From Podospora pseudoanserina (taxonomy: Eukaryota; Ascomycota; Sordariomycetes; Sordariales; Podosporaceae), in the NCBI RefSeq assembly GCF_035222485.1, contig NC_085920.1, positions 3,658,001 through 3,722,000 on the forward strand: a stretch of DNA of 64,000 nt. The letters are read 5' to 3'. Positions 21,308-35,369 of this stretch are shown here, in pieces. The position numbers and the translations under genes are program-made. How positions within the stretch are numbered: position 1 is the stretch's first letter; each line of letters begins with the position of its first letter. The notes below the pieces were generated by a model. It was not told where the DNA came from. It ran no database searches and saw nothing but the letters and a program-made list of their open reading frames with translations.

Positions 21308-24300
21308 ATGGAATCCCTCGCCGCAATATCCCTAACAGGCAACATCCTCCAATTCACCCAATTCATCTCCAGCCTCGTCACAACCGCGGGGGAGCTCTAC
21401 CAAACCCCAGTTGGCTCCTCGTCCTCCGATGCCACAGCCGACATTGAGACAACCCACCGTCGCCTTCTCAACTTTAGCGCCCTCTTGCAACAGAACCAGA
21501 TAGCGACACCCCAACAATCAGCAATTGGCGTCAACGATGCAAACGCCTTGGCGAATGACCTCGCAAAGGAGTGCAAAGGCATCTGTGATGAGCTCTTGGA
21601 GATGATAGGAAAGTTGAGACTCAAGGAAAAGGGAAGTCGGAGGTTAAACAGTAATGTCGCTGCCTTCAAAATGATCTGGAACCGAGAGAGATAGAGGGGA
21701 TTTGGAAGAGGCTGAATAGGTTTCAAGACATTGTTTCTATGCACTTTCTGCCGGTGATCAGGCAAGTAGGCCGGGCATTTTTTGGCAAATCGGATTGTGC
21801 TAATTATAGGGATGGGTGTCTAGTGCACAACAATCGGGTCTTCTGGATACGGTCGAAACTCTCAGACAAGAAAGCAACCGTATGAAAATTGACCAGACCA
21901 AGAAACTCGACTCTATCGCCAAAACTCTATCCGAGGTAGCTTCAGCAAACAGGAACCTCGGCACGAAACTGTAGAAGCTTTTCCACGGCTCAAGGCAGGA
22001 ATTCTTGGCCCCGGCTTCACTAGAGAGATTGTCATGGGGAATCAAGAAGCTTGATCTGACCAAAAACGACATCGCAGCCCTCGCAAAGGAGCAGGCTGTT
22101 CTCAAAAGCCTGAACTTCTCCTCCCGGCCGGTACGCCACGATAACATCCCTCTAGCTTACGAAAAACACGTTTCGCTGGATGTTGGAACCGCCACCACCG
22201 GACATTGACGTCGATGACGACCCTGCCAAACACCGCTTCTTCAACTGGCTCAAAACCGGGGACGGCATCTTCTGGGTCTCCGGCAAAGCCGGTTCGGGCA
22301 AGTCAACCCTGATGAAGTTCCTCGCCGACCACGAAACAACCCAAACCATGCTCGAAGAATGGGCCAAACCATTCAAGCTCCTGACCACAAGGCACTACTT
22401 CTGGGCAGCCGGCACGCACATGCAAAAATCCCACGAGGGTCTCCTCAAAATCCTCCTCTACGAAATCTTCTGCGCCTGTCCCAGCCTCATCCCCGCCGCT
22501 TGTCCCCTTCGCTGGAGGCAGACCTGTCCCGAACGGACCGAGCAGCAGAGCACCGAGTGGACAACCCGTGAACTTTCTGAAGCCCTGCACCATCTCGGCC
22601 GGAATCAAGACCTCCACATCCGGCACTGTTTCTTCATCGACGGCGTCGATAAGTTTGACGGTGATCACCTCATGCTCTGCGAGATTCTTTCCAACCTCAG
22701 CCAGTCCCCCAACAGTAAACTCTGTCTCTCCAGCCGGCCATGGAACGTCTTCATCGATGCCTTTGGCAATAACATTGCGCGCAAGATCAGCATCGAGGAT
22801 CTCACGCGCGAGGATATTCTGCGCTATGCAGAGAGGCGGCTCACAGGACACCCCAGGTGGAATCTTCCCCATTTCTCACCGCAGGACAAAACCGCCATTA
22901 TCGATTCGATCACCGACAATGCCCAGGGTGTTTTCCTCTGGGTGTTCCTCGTGACAAGATCAATACGAGACGGTCTAACCAACCTCGACACAATGCTCGA
23001 TCTCCAGCATCGACTCGAAAGCCTCCCCACCGACCTCGAGCGCTTCTTCAAACACATGCTCAACCTCATCGACAGCGTCTACCACCAAAAAATGGCGAGC
23101 TTCCTCAGCATATCCGCCCATGCCAAGCAGCCGCTCTACTACCTAACTTTCAGCATGCAAGAGCACGAAAGCGAAGACGAGGACTACGCCCTCAAGATGG
23201 CAATCTCCCCAACCTCCCCGCCCGAAGAAGAGCAGCTATACGGTCGGTGCCGACGCCGTGTCAATGCCATCTGCGGGGGGTTGCTATATGTAAAGGGCAC
23301 CTCAGTCGAGTTCCTCCACCGAACAGTCCGCGACTTTTTGCTCACTCGGGAAATGAACGACTACCTCAGTTCGAAAACGAAACCAGGGCTTTCCACTCCT
23401 CTCTCAACTCTGCGGGCTTACACAGCCTGCTTGAAATGCAGTGCACCACCCACATCGTCTGACTCTGCCTCCTTACGAACGCGTCTCCTCAAGGAAGGTC
23501 TCTCGTATGCGCACGAGGCGTTGGAGGACGCGGAAGAGACAGCAGCCGAGCTGCTCGATGATATCGAGAATCTCTTCGTCGCGCCATTAGAAGACGGTGA
23601 AGATGCCATGGAGTGGACCCTGCTCGAACCGGCCGAGTTCAACGGGGATACCATCATCGGAGACGTTGTTGCGTCGGGAAACGAGGCATCCGATTTCCAG
23701 TTTCGAAAAGAGGTCCTCCGGACAGGGGCGGCAAAGTATGTCTCGAGGAAACTCAACGACAGTTTGTACTACTTTGACGACTTGAAGGAGTGGCCGCTTT
23801 GCTTGGTCGTTGAGGAACAGCAGTGGACCGAAGGTCATCTGCAAGTGATCCAGTGTCTGTTGGAGGCCGGCAAGGATCCGAACGAGGGGCACGGCGGGTG
23901 GCAATCGCCTTCGCCTTGGACAAAGTTTATTCAACGGACCTGCCAGGAGGAATACAAAGGACGACTTTTGGAGAGCAGTAGAAACGGACTTGTACTTGGC
24001 GTTTCTGTATCTTGGTGCGGCGAGGAATGCTCGGGTTGAGTTGTTTAGGTTTGCTGAGCCGGCGGTATTGGATGCGATGAGTTGTTTCATTGAGATGTTG
24101 TTCGCGCGACATGCGAGACATTCTGATAAAGCCTTGCGGGTATTGGAGGCGTTTCTCGACCTGTCAGCTGGCGTGGATATTTCTGATGAGGTGCTGATCA
24201 CTTTGTTTGAGGGAGTAGGCAAAATCAGGCCCAGAGCAACGAAGCCAAATCGGCTGAGGTTCTATCGAAAGATCACGGAAATGGTTGTGAATACTGGGGC

Positions 24301-24385
24301 GTCTTTGGGATGGGAAATGTCCTTTTTACTAGAGAATATACAAAAGGCATTTCCCGGCGTTCTTGGGGTGCCATTCTTGCTGTGA
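21308..24385 (+). pseudogene. NACHT/STAND NTPase (fungal NLR-like), decayed
   Basis: The N-terminus (MESLAAISLTGNILQFTQFISSL) is the helical domain usual before fungal NACHT modules. An intron fits at about 21765-21810. The NTPase has a P-loop (FWVSGKAGSGKSTLMKFL), a Walker B (CFFIDGVDKFDGD), an arginine sensor (LCLSSRPW) and the VEFLHRTVRDFL winged-helix motif. No WD40, ankyrin or TPR repeats follow. Reading is broken: the frame shifts near 21690, there is an in-frame TAG near 21973, and it shifts again near 22170 and near 23960. The longest piece (22180-24039) is open for 619 codons, so decay is recent or some breaks are assembly errors. Such proteins act in self/non-self recognition and cell death. 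Confidence 0.75.
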
Positions 24386-24991
24386 TCGGGGTTAGAGATG
24401 ATGGACAACCGGTTATCGTACCTCCTAAGAGGAAGGCCGAAAAAGAAGGGGACTTGTGGGAGAGGACTTTGAAGTGAACCAAGCGGACTATAGAGGAGGG
24501 GTTTGGCCTTCAGGAGTCATCATGTGATGGGTTGCTGGACCAGTAGTGACACATAAACTACCACCGATCGCCTCGAGGCAGGTGAGAGAATCAACAAGCT
24601 CCACAGGCTCAGGGTAAATAATCACCGATCTCCGGTAATAGACTGTAGTCGAGTCTTGGATATGTCTAGCCCTGCAGCCTGCCAAATGTCAGCCCTTTTT
24701 GTGGAGTTACATGTCATGGCCGGCAAACCACGGCAATAGGCGAGAACCTTGAGAGGTCATGCCGGCAATGTGGTCCACGACCACCCCGCAAGTTTCCGAA
24801 AGAGGATCCATCCAAGCTTGGACTTTGAAAAAGAATTCACATTGGTATTTCCCTGCTTTCTAAGGCTTCGTCACCCTTTTCATAAGTCATCTCAGACATC
24901 TTTTGACCCGAGGTAAACCTGTTACCAACAAATCACCAGACCCCGTCCCTCTGGGTTCCGATTCCCCCCGAGGCATCCCACCGCGTCCACC
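24386..24991. other. Intergenic between NACHT remnant and enolase
   Basis: It lies between two converging genes. No coding sequence or RNA gene is seen. Confidence 0.5.
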
Positions 24992-26824
<1,833 letters not shown>

Positions 26825-28352
26825 CTGAGGTTTGATGGACTAATGAGTGGTGGAAGGTCTCTCGATGTTGTAGGGCGAGGATGGGAAGAGTGAAGATGGA
26901 AGAGGGAAGAGAATCAAGATGATGCACTTGGGGCTGGAGGTGGAAGCTTTTGGGTGAGCAGAGACGGAGGGAGGGGCAGGTCGTCTGGTGGGGTGATCCC
27001 TGGTCGAAGGTAGGTAGCGAGAACCCCCCTCTGGTTAGTGACTGCCAAGGGTTTGCCATATCGGAAGCACCTCGCAGGTCGAGGGCAGGAAAGCTCTCGG
27101 TGTGTACCGTCTACATGCTACACCATCCCTGCCCTAATGCCCAACCAATGTCAATTGCCAACCATGGGGCTGCATGTGGGCGGATCGAGTGGCCGAGAGG
27201 ACGGTTGTCTCTCGCCCGGTCAGGCCGTCCCTGTTCGGCGCGGGCGACTTCAATTCTATTCTTCTACGAATCCGTTGTCGGAGCTTCATCCCTGACAGTC
27301 CGGTGGGATGGCGTGGGGTGTTGAATTGCAAATAGTCAAACATCCTTTTCACAACAGTCACAGCTGGAGACCCCCACCCAAGCACATGGAGGTCCCGTCG
27401 CCTTGCTGCAAAGTTTGCGGCGGCTTTGCACGGGCGAGTTGTCTGCTCGCATCCGCCCCGGCCGATGTCAACCTTTTTTGATCGTGATGGATAAGACGGT
27501 TGCCCCTCCATGGCCAGACTGACAACTGGTTGAGCTACCCCGCAGCCCAAGTTTTAAGACGTCAACAAGTGGATCACAGCACTGGCCAGGTCCACCCCAA
27601 CAGACGAAGAGCTCAGCTCTTGTCGAGAAGCTTCCAAAGACCCCTTGAATCAAGATCGAAGCATTGATATGAAAGCTCTCCCAAGAATGTAGCGATGAGA
27701 AGGCTTTGGCACTCTGTCTTGAGCAAATATCCCATGTATGACCTTATCACTTCACTAAGAGGGTTGGGGTGCTTTTCTCGAGTTCTGTCATGATCTTCAT
27801 TTCTGCGGTCAGCCACGGAACTCCGTACAAGTGTCCCGGAAGGTTACAGAGTCTCATATTGCTGGCAAGCTCCCGTGTGTTGTGCTCCTGAAGAAAAAAT
27901 ATCGTCCAGCGGGATCCGACCTACAACAAACATCTGGCGGGATCCGTCAACGCCAATTTTCCCAACTATAGCTATTGGCAGACCAGAGGCAAAGATCAAC
28001 AGATTAAACAAATATCTAGCAGCCATACCTAACAAAAAGTCATCCGGAACATAATAGCTTCACCATTACGTGCTCCCATCTGACCAAGAGTTGAGAGATG
28101 AAGTTGCTCCTGACCGCCTGCCTAAAATGGTCTAATAGCTTCTTGCGTGGTCAGTCAGCAGGAAGGGGCGGAAAAGGAGGCCTGTGCTCAACCAGATTGC
28201 CCGCCTTTACAGGCCACCAAGGTGCATCAATTTGGGAGTTTGCAGGAAAGAGCCTTCTGACGAGCACCGCACGTAAGGAAGGTGCGATAGTTAGGCTCAT
28301 TGTACATAAAATTGTTGCTTTTCGTCTCTCTTTCACTCTCTTCTTTTCCATC
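26825..28352. other. Intergenic: promoters of enolase and the aminopeptidase
   Basis: This is divergent upstream DNA of two strongly expressed genes. Open stretches here show no recognisable product. Confidence 0.5.
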
Positions 28353-31300
28353 ATGTTCCGTTCTTGCGTTGCAGCACGGCCAACAGCCAGCCAGGGAGCC
28401 CGGAGACATCTAGGACTTGCACCGTTGAGAAGAACAGCGCAGAGTTTTACTTCACGGTATGCAACTGGAAGGTCGCCTCTGACGGGACCCGCTCCCCCTT
28501 CTAGGAAGTACTAAGGCCCAAGCGGATTTGCTAAACCACCCCGCAGTCACTCATCATCACCCTCATCAGTCTCAGTCTCACCACGGCGGTCTTACTCTGC
28601 CACTTCTACTGCTACTGCCACCCTCACTTCGAAAACAGCAACTTCCACTTCCCAACGCCCTCTTTTGACCCAGCGAACAGCTCGCCTAGCAGCTCGTCCA
28701 CCAGTCCGGCACTGCTCATACCGCCGTCACAACATGTGCAGAACTCACGCCCAAGCCGATGTGGCTAGTGGGGTCAATGTGGCAGCTCGTGAGCTGCTCC
28801 CCACCAACGTCATCCCACGGCACTATCATGTTACTCTCGAGCCCAACTTCAAGGACTTCACCTTCGACGGCACTGTCGTGATTGACCTCGATGTGGCCGA
28901 GGACTCCAAGTCCATTTCTCTTCATACCCTTGAGCTTGACGTGCACAGTGCCACTGTCAGCTCCGAGGGGCAGACTGTCAGGTAGGTTCCATACCCCGCC
29001 AACAATGCTCGTTCCGCCCCTGAATGGGCCACCAAAGCTCACAATAAACACAGCTCCTCGCCCAAGATCTCATACAATGAGACCACCCAAGTCACCACGT
29101 TTGACTTTGACAATGAAGTCCCCAAAGGCAAGAAGGCCCAGCTTGAGATCAAGTTCACTGGTCAGCTGAACGACAAGATGGCCGGTTTCTACCGTTCGAC
29201 TTACAAGAAGGAGGACGGCTCCCAGGGTCTTCTTGCCGTCAGCCAGATGGAACCTACCGATGCTCGCCGCTCTTTCCCTTGCTTTGACGAGCCTTCACTC
29301 AAGGCCGAGTTCACAGTCACGCTCATTGCCGACAAGAACTTGACCTGCCTCAGCAACATGGATGTTTCTGGCGAGACAGAGGTCCAGTCGAAGCAGACCA
29401 ATGCCGCCAAGAAGGCCGTCACCTTCAACAAGTCACCACTCATGTCCACATACCTTGTGGCTTTTGTTGTTGGTGAGCTGAACTACATCGAGACCAACGA
29501 GTTCCGTGTCCCCGTCCGTGTGTATGCTCCCCCTGGCCAAGATATTGAGCATGGTCGCTTCTCACTCAACCTCGCTGCCAAGACTCTCGCGTTCTACGAG
29601 AAGGTCTTTGGCATCGAGTTCCCCTTGCCCAAGATGGACCAGATCGCTATCCCCGATTTCGCTCAGGGCGCCATGGAGAACTGGGGTCTGGTGACGTACC
29701 GTGTTGTCGATTTGCTGCTGGATGAAAAGGCCAGTGGCGCGGCGACCAAGGAGCGTGTTGCTGAGGTTGTTCAGCACGAGCTGGCTCACCAATGGTTTGG
29801 TAACCTTGTCACTATGGATTGGTGGGATGGCTTGTGGCTCAACGAGGGCTTCGCTACCTGGGCCTCGTGGTATTCCTGCAACATCTTCTACCCCGAGTGG
29901 AAGGTCTGGGAGACGTATGTTGTCGACAACCTTCAGCGCGCCCTGTCTTTGGACTCCCTCCGCAGCAGTCACCCCATTGAGGTGCCTGTCAAGCGAGCCG
30001 ACGAGATCAACCAGATCTTCGATGCCATTTCTTACTCCAAGGGCTCTTGCGTCCTGCGCATGATCTCAACCTACCTTGGCGAAGATACCTTCCTGGAGGG
30101 TGTCAGACGTTATCTCAAGAAGCACGCCTACGGCAACACCCAGACCGGAGACCTCTGGGCGTCTCTTGCTGAGGCCAGCGGAAAGGGCGTCGAGGATGTT
30201 ATGCAGGTGTGGACCAAGAACATCGGCTACCCTGTTGTGACCGTCGAGGAGAAGGGCAACAACACCATCAAGCTGAAGCAGAACCGCTTCCTGCGCACTG
30301 GCGACACCAAGCCCGAAGAGGACAGGGTCATCTATCCCGTCTTCTTGGGTCTCCGCACCAAGGATGGTATTGACGAGTCGCAAACTTTGAGCAAGCGTGA
30401 GGACACCTTCAAGGTGCCCAACAACGACTTTTTCAAGCTCAACGCCAACCACACCGGTCTGTACCGCACCTCTTACTCCCCTGAGCGTCTCGCCAAGCTT
30501 GGCGAGGCTGCCAAGAACGGTCTTCTCAGCGTGGAGGACCGTGCCGGTATGATTGCCGATGCCGGTGCTTTGGCCACCTCTGGCTACCAAAAGACGTCTG
30601 GAGTCCTGAATCTCCTCAAGGGATTCGAGACAGAGACCGAGTTCGTTGTCTGGAACGAGATCATTGGTCGCGTTGCCTCAGTTCAGAGTGCCTGGATGTT
30701 CGAGGACAAGGCTGTCCGCGACGGCCTGGAGGCTTTCCTGCGCGAACTTGTTAGTGCTAAGGCGCACCAACTTGGCTGGGAATTCTCCGAGAAGGATGGT
30801 CATATTGAGCAGCAGTTCAAGGCTATGCTCTTCGGAAGTGCTGGTCTGTCCGGGGACCAGAAGATCATCGATACGGCCAAGGAGATGTTCAAGAAGTACA
30901 TGGCCGGTGACCGGTCTGCTGTGCACCCCAACATTAGGGGCAGCGTCTTTAGTATGGCGCTGAAGCACGGTGGCAAGGAGGAGGTACGTTGTTTTGTCCC
31001 CTCTTGTCTATGATGGATGCTGACTGTGTTGTTAGTACGACGCCGTCCTCGACTTCTACCGCAAGTCTACCAACAGTGATGAGCGCAACACTGCCCTGCG
31101 CTGCCTCGGCCGTGCCAAGGATCCCGAGCTGATCAAGAGAACTTTGGATCTCCTGTTCAGCGGTGAGGTCAAGGACCAGGATATCTACATGCCGACTGCT
31201 GGTCTGCGTAGCCATCCCGAGGGTATCGAGGCCTTATATGAGTGGATGACGCAGAACTGGGAGAAGCTTGTCGAGAAGCTCCCTCCTGCGCTGTCTATGC

Positions 31301-31509
31301 TCGGTACCATGGTGACTATCTTCACGTCTAGCTTCACGAAGAAGGAGCAGCTTGCCAAGGTTGAGCAGTTCTTCGCTGACAAGAGCACCAACGGATTCGA
31401 CCAGTCTCTTGCGCAGAGCCTGGACGCCATTCGCTCCAAGATCTCCTGGGTCGAGCGCGACCGTGAGGATGTCGCTGCTTGGGTGAAGGAGAACACGAAG
31501 AGTTCGTAA
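28353..31509 (+). CDS. ape2: M1-family aminopeptidase (Ape2/Aap1 type) with N-terminal leader
   Basis: Exons 28353-28456, 28547-28981, 29054-30983 and 31036-31509 encode 980 residues. This zinc metallopeptidase removes N-terminal residues from peptides. The catalytic centre is complete: QGAMENWGLVTYR for substrate binding, then HELAHQWFGNLVTMDWWD with the downstream Glu in LWLNEGFATW. An ERAP1-like C-domain follows and ends VAAWVKENTKSS. The first about 95 residues are Arg/Ser/Thr-rich and nearly without acidic residues (MFRSCVAARPTASQGARRHL), a mitochondrial-type presequence. An internal ATG at 28734 (MCRTHAQ, residue 98) begins the usual cytosolic form. All junctions keep frame. Confidence 0.95.
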
Positions 31510-32752
31510 ATGTCGACACGAGGACTATGAAGAAGATGGTTAGCCTGACGAATGGATGAGGCAGGATTCAAAAGCATTTCAAGTCATCTCTAGACTGGGG
31601 CGTTGAGTTGGAGCTGGCTTAAGTCATCATGGTAGACATGTAGACATAGAGTGCTGGCAATGTAAAATATAAAGACAACTACACCAAAAATATCAAAACA
31701 TTTTGACAAACATGGCCTCGTTGAACCCCCCCACCCCCCACTTACCTTGATATTCTGCAGTTCGGAGATATTGAAGAGGTATCATGTAGAGCAGACGATC
31801 TGCGCAAGTCGCAGATCTGTAAAGTGCTCAAAGTGGAAGCTGTCAACGAGTGGCTCTGGAGCTCTCGGGCTTTTGAGAGGTATTGGAAGGTGAGGTGGTG
31901 GTCGGAGCTCATGGTCCGTGGTTCTCACTTGTCATTACTCTCCATCGCCCTGGATTGCGCACTGGTCCTGCGATTGTTATTTGACTCGATCTGGAAACCG
32001 ATATACAGGTCAGGCCAATTTTCTTACCGGATTTTATGATGATGAAGATCAATTCAAGCAAACCTTTCTGCGCATCTTATCAGTTGTCGTTGCAGTCAAG
32101 TTAAAGCATGGGGGGAGGGTCGAAAGAGAATGGACCAATAAGATCATCACAAATTCTCCGGCCGAGCTATGTTTCAACCCCCTACCACCCCCCCTTTTGC
32201 CACGCCATCCCCCCCATCCCTTGGCTCTTGGGCTCTGGCTGTATGGAAAAGTAAGAAGGTTTCATAGGTTTCCATTACCACCAACCCCTCTGATGGCAAG
32301 GGGAGTATGTTAGTGGGATGTTACAGATTGAACGGTTGATCATCGCCGCTTACCTGGAGATCTCCGTAGTTCGGTGATCCCTGGTATGGCATGGGTAGTT
32401 GTTGTGAAGGAAAACCACCTGGTCTCCCCCGGGTTCTTTTTGGACTTGTATCTGTTCATCTTACATCCTCGAGTTCGCCATTTGCTTGAACTTCCGACGG
32501 CATCCCACGAATCCTTTTTTTTGTTTCGTGGTTGGGGTCAATCACCGATGCTGGCATCATTGTTCTTTTCTTGAATCCTTCTTTTTTTTTTTTTCGTTTC
32601 TTGCCGGCTGGGTCTGTGGCCTTTTTTTTTCCTTTTGGTTTCTTTATCTTCCATCTTGCCGTTGTTGTTGTTGTTGTGGTTGTCCATCTCCAGCCTTTTT
32701 GAAGAACTACCCCGACAAGCAACGACAGCTTCTCCCACTTGAGCGGCAAAGG
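31510..32752. other. Intergenic
   Basis: It is the 3' flank of the aminopeptidase and the promoter of the next gene. T-rich runs occur at 32580-32595 and 32622-32632, with a GTT microsatellite at about 32660-32676. No gene is seen. Confidence 0.5.
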
Positions 32753-33360
32753 ATGTTCCCCAAACTCCTCACCACCACCCTTGCGGTCCTCCTCCTCCTC
32801 ACTTTCTCCCCTCTCGGCGCCCTCTCGGCCCCTACTACAGCGCCAAAACCCCGCTGGTTCGAAACTTATTCTCATGTTGCCCGCCGCGCGATAGTGCCTC
32901 AGTCGTATTATGAGGTGCTGCATATCCGGAGACAGCAGTACGCCCTTGCCAATCCGAGGTCTATAGTCAAGGATGTTGTCTGCCTGGACAGAAAGGCGTA
33001 TGTTCTCCCCTCCTCCCGCCCCTTATCTTTAGTTGGTGTAGGTGGCTAATAAACTGTAGGCATATTGTTGCTCATGACGAAGCCGCTGCCTCGCTCCAGA
33101 TTTGCAACGGGAGTATAGCTGGCACGGGCAGAGGTCAGTACTGCCAGGACGGGCTGAAGGCAACAGAAGCAAAGGTCGGGACGGCAGTTTTTCGGCTGAA
33201 GAGCGTGAACGAGAGGCAGAGTATCAATGTTAGTAGGGAGAGGTGGCAAATGTGTGTGCAGGCGGCTAGGGAGGCTTGTCCTACGGGCGGGTTGAGGGGG
33301 ATTTGTCTTGGGGCGGCGAGGTGGGGTGGGAGTGTTGGGTTTGAGTTGGGGAATGCTTGA
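32753..33360 (+). CDS. Small secreted cysteine-containing protein
   Basis: Exons 32753-32997 and 33060-33360 encode 181 residues. The donor is GTATGT, the acceptor is CTGTAG, and the junction rebuilds Ala (DRKA-HIVAHD). The start MFPKLLTTTLAVLLLLTF and following ALSAPT form a clear signal peptide, probably cleaved after ALSA. The mature part has six cysteines (VVCLD, ICNG, YCQD, MCVQ, ACPT, ICLG), a count compatible with three disulfides, and ends VGFELGNA. No known domain is recognised. Size, secretion and cysteine content resemble fungal small secreted proteins, some of which are effectors, but this is inference. The second exon is coherent and stop-free over 100 codons. Confidence 0.72.
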
Positions 33361-33848
33361 GCTTAGGGGATGTGAAGGAAAATAGAGATGTCTCTTTTGT
33401 GATTTTGGACAGGTGTTGGATGCGGTGAAGAGTTCGTATCACAAGTCGAGACTTTTCCATATGCTAGAAGAATTGCCAAATTTTCAAATAAATGACCCTT
33501 GATTCTCGAATGGTATTGGGTTAGTCTCGTCAGCATAGCTTAAAAGCAAAGGGGTTGGCAAGGGTTAGGGTTTAACGTGGTTTTGCATCGAAGTGGTCAA
33601 GATTGGGGAATCACATGACTTGGTGTCACTCATCAACGCGTCTCATTGTCCTGTCGCCTTCGAACTGGTTTCGCAGGCTCTCATCTCGTCCATCAACTCA
33701 CCACCCGTTGTATTCACCCGTCAACTTTTTTCATCAAACTGCTGTACATAGATTTACATAATCGACTTAACATTTCATTGTATATCACCCTCACTCTCAC
33801 CTTTTCTTGCAAGCAACAACACCATCGACTCCCACCTCTGACCACAAA
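33361..33848. other. Intergenic
   Basis: The first part is the 3' flank of the secreted-protein gene. The second is a C/T-rich promoter of the WSS1-like gene. Nothing else is seen. Confidence 0.5.
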
Positions 33849-35369
33849 ATGCCCCTCGGCATCCAACGCCTCAACGCCAAGAAATCCCAACCCAACGACC
33901 GCATCATCTTCATCAAGCCCATCCCCGGGCCCCATGAAGCTATCGCTCAGGATTTCCTCGAGCGAATAGCTGCGCAATGCGGTGAGTTCCCCATCCCTTC
34001 GCGCCAGAAGAATCTCTTAACTTCAACCCCATCCTCTCAACTCAACGCATGCCTAACCCTAACCTCCAACCCTCACACTAACTAACCACCCCCTTTTCCA
34101 TTAGTCCCCATAATGCGCCAACACCACCTCTCGGTCACCTCTTTAGAAGAATTCCCCCCCAACCGTGAATTTGTCGGCCGCAACTTCAACGCCGGCGAGG
34201 TAATCCAGCTAGTCCTCAAATCCCATTCGGGTCGTTGGCTCCCCTTCAACTATGTTCAAATGGTCATGATGCATGAGCTCGCCCACAACAAGCAGATGAA
34301 TCATTCCAAGGCTTTCTGGCAGGTTCGCAACCAGTTTGCTGATGAGCTGAGAGGGTTGTGGCAGAGGGGTTTCACAGGGGAGGGGCTTTGGGGTAGGGGC
34401 GCGTTGTTGAGTACGGGGGAGTGGGAGAGGAATGCGGTTGGGGAGGGGGAGGAGTTGCCGGAGCATTTGTGTGGTGGGACGTATCGGAGTAGGAGGCGGG
34501 GAAGGAAGAGGAAGGTGAAGGTTGATTGGAGGGAGCAGAGGGAGAGGAGGATACTCAAGAAGTTTGGGGCGGGAGGGGAGAAGCTTGGGGAGGATGAGGC
34601 GGTGAAAAAGGAGTTGGAAAAAGGGAAGAAGGTGAAGGGGAAGCCGAGGGTGGCAGGGAGTGGGAGAGGGAGGGAGTTGAGGGCTGCGGCTGCTTTGGCG
34701 AGGTTGGAACAGGGGGGGAAGGGGGAGGGGGAGGTGAAGAAAGAGGAGGAGGAGGAGGAGACGGATAGTGGGGATGAATATGAGGAGGATGTGAGCCAGG
34801 GTCCGGATGCGGTTGACTTTGATGGGAAGAAATTGCTTGACGGGAAAGGGCAGGGGATGGTGAAGGTTTGCGACGACGAGAATCCCAATGATCAGGATGC
34901 GCAGGATGAACTGCGGGAGTTGCAGAATTTTGGGAGGATCAAGAAAGAGCCTGGAACTGGGTCGTTGATTCTCAACTCGGTCAAACCGACACCGATAAAG
35001 CCAGACACCTCATCAGAAAAGAGACCACCAGTACCAAAACCGAAAGTCCAGGCACAGTCGTCAAATACCAAACTATTACACCCGAAAGCAGAGCAACCTC
35101 AGCCTCTTAAACTGAAAACATCAGCGCCATTACTCACCACTGCCACAACTAAACCGACCAAGTGCCCAACTTGCTCCTTTGACAACGAGCCAATATCCGC
35201 CATTTGCGCCATATGCAGCAATGTCCTCAACCCAGCGAGGGTTTCCGACTCCTGGGCATGTACCAGCACGACGTGTACCGGGACAAAGTATCGCAATGCG
35301 GGCGACGTTGGAATTTGCGGAGTGTGTGGAGCTCGCAAGCCACAGGCTATATTGGCGGATCAAGCTTAA
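33849..35369 (+). CDS. wss1: WLM-domain metalloprotease, WSS1-like (DNA-protein crosslink repair)
   Basis: Exons 33849-33981 and 34105-35369 encode 465 residues; the junction rebuilds Val. The WLM (SprT-like) domain covers about residues 1-160, with zinc/catalytic motif HELAHNKQMNH (H101, E102, H105, H111). CGGTYRSRRRGRKRK follows, as in Wss1 proteins. The middle is a long Lys/Glu-rich charged region. The C-terminus has two cysteine clusters: CPTCSFDNEP..CAICSNVLNP, a RanBP2-like finger, and WACTSTTCTGTKY..CGVCGARKP. Yeast Wss1 cleaves proteins crosslinked to DNA with help from SUMO and Cdc48. No clear Cdc48-binding or SUMO-binding motif was identified by eye. Confidence 0.88.
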
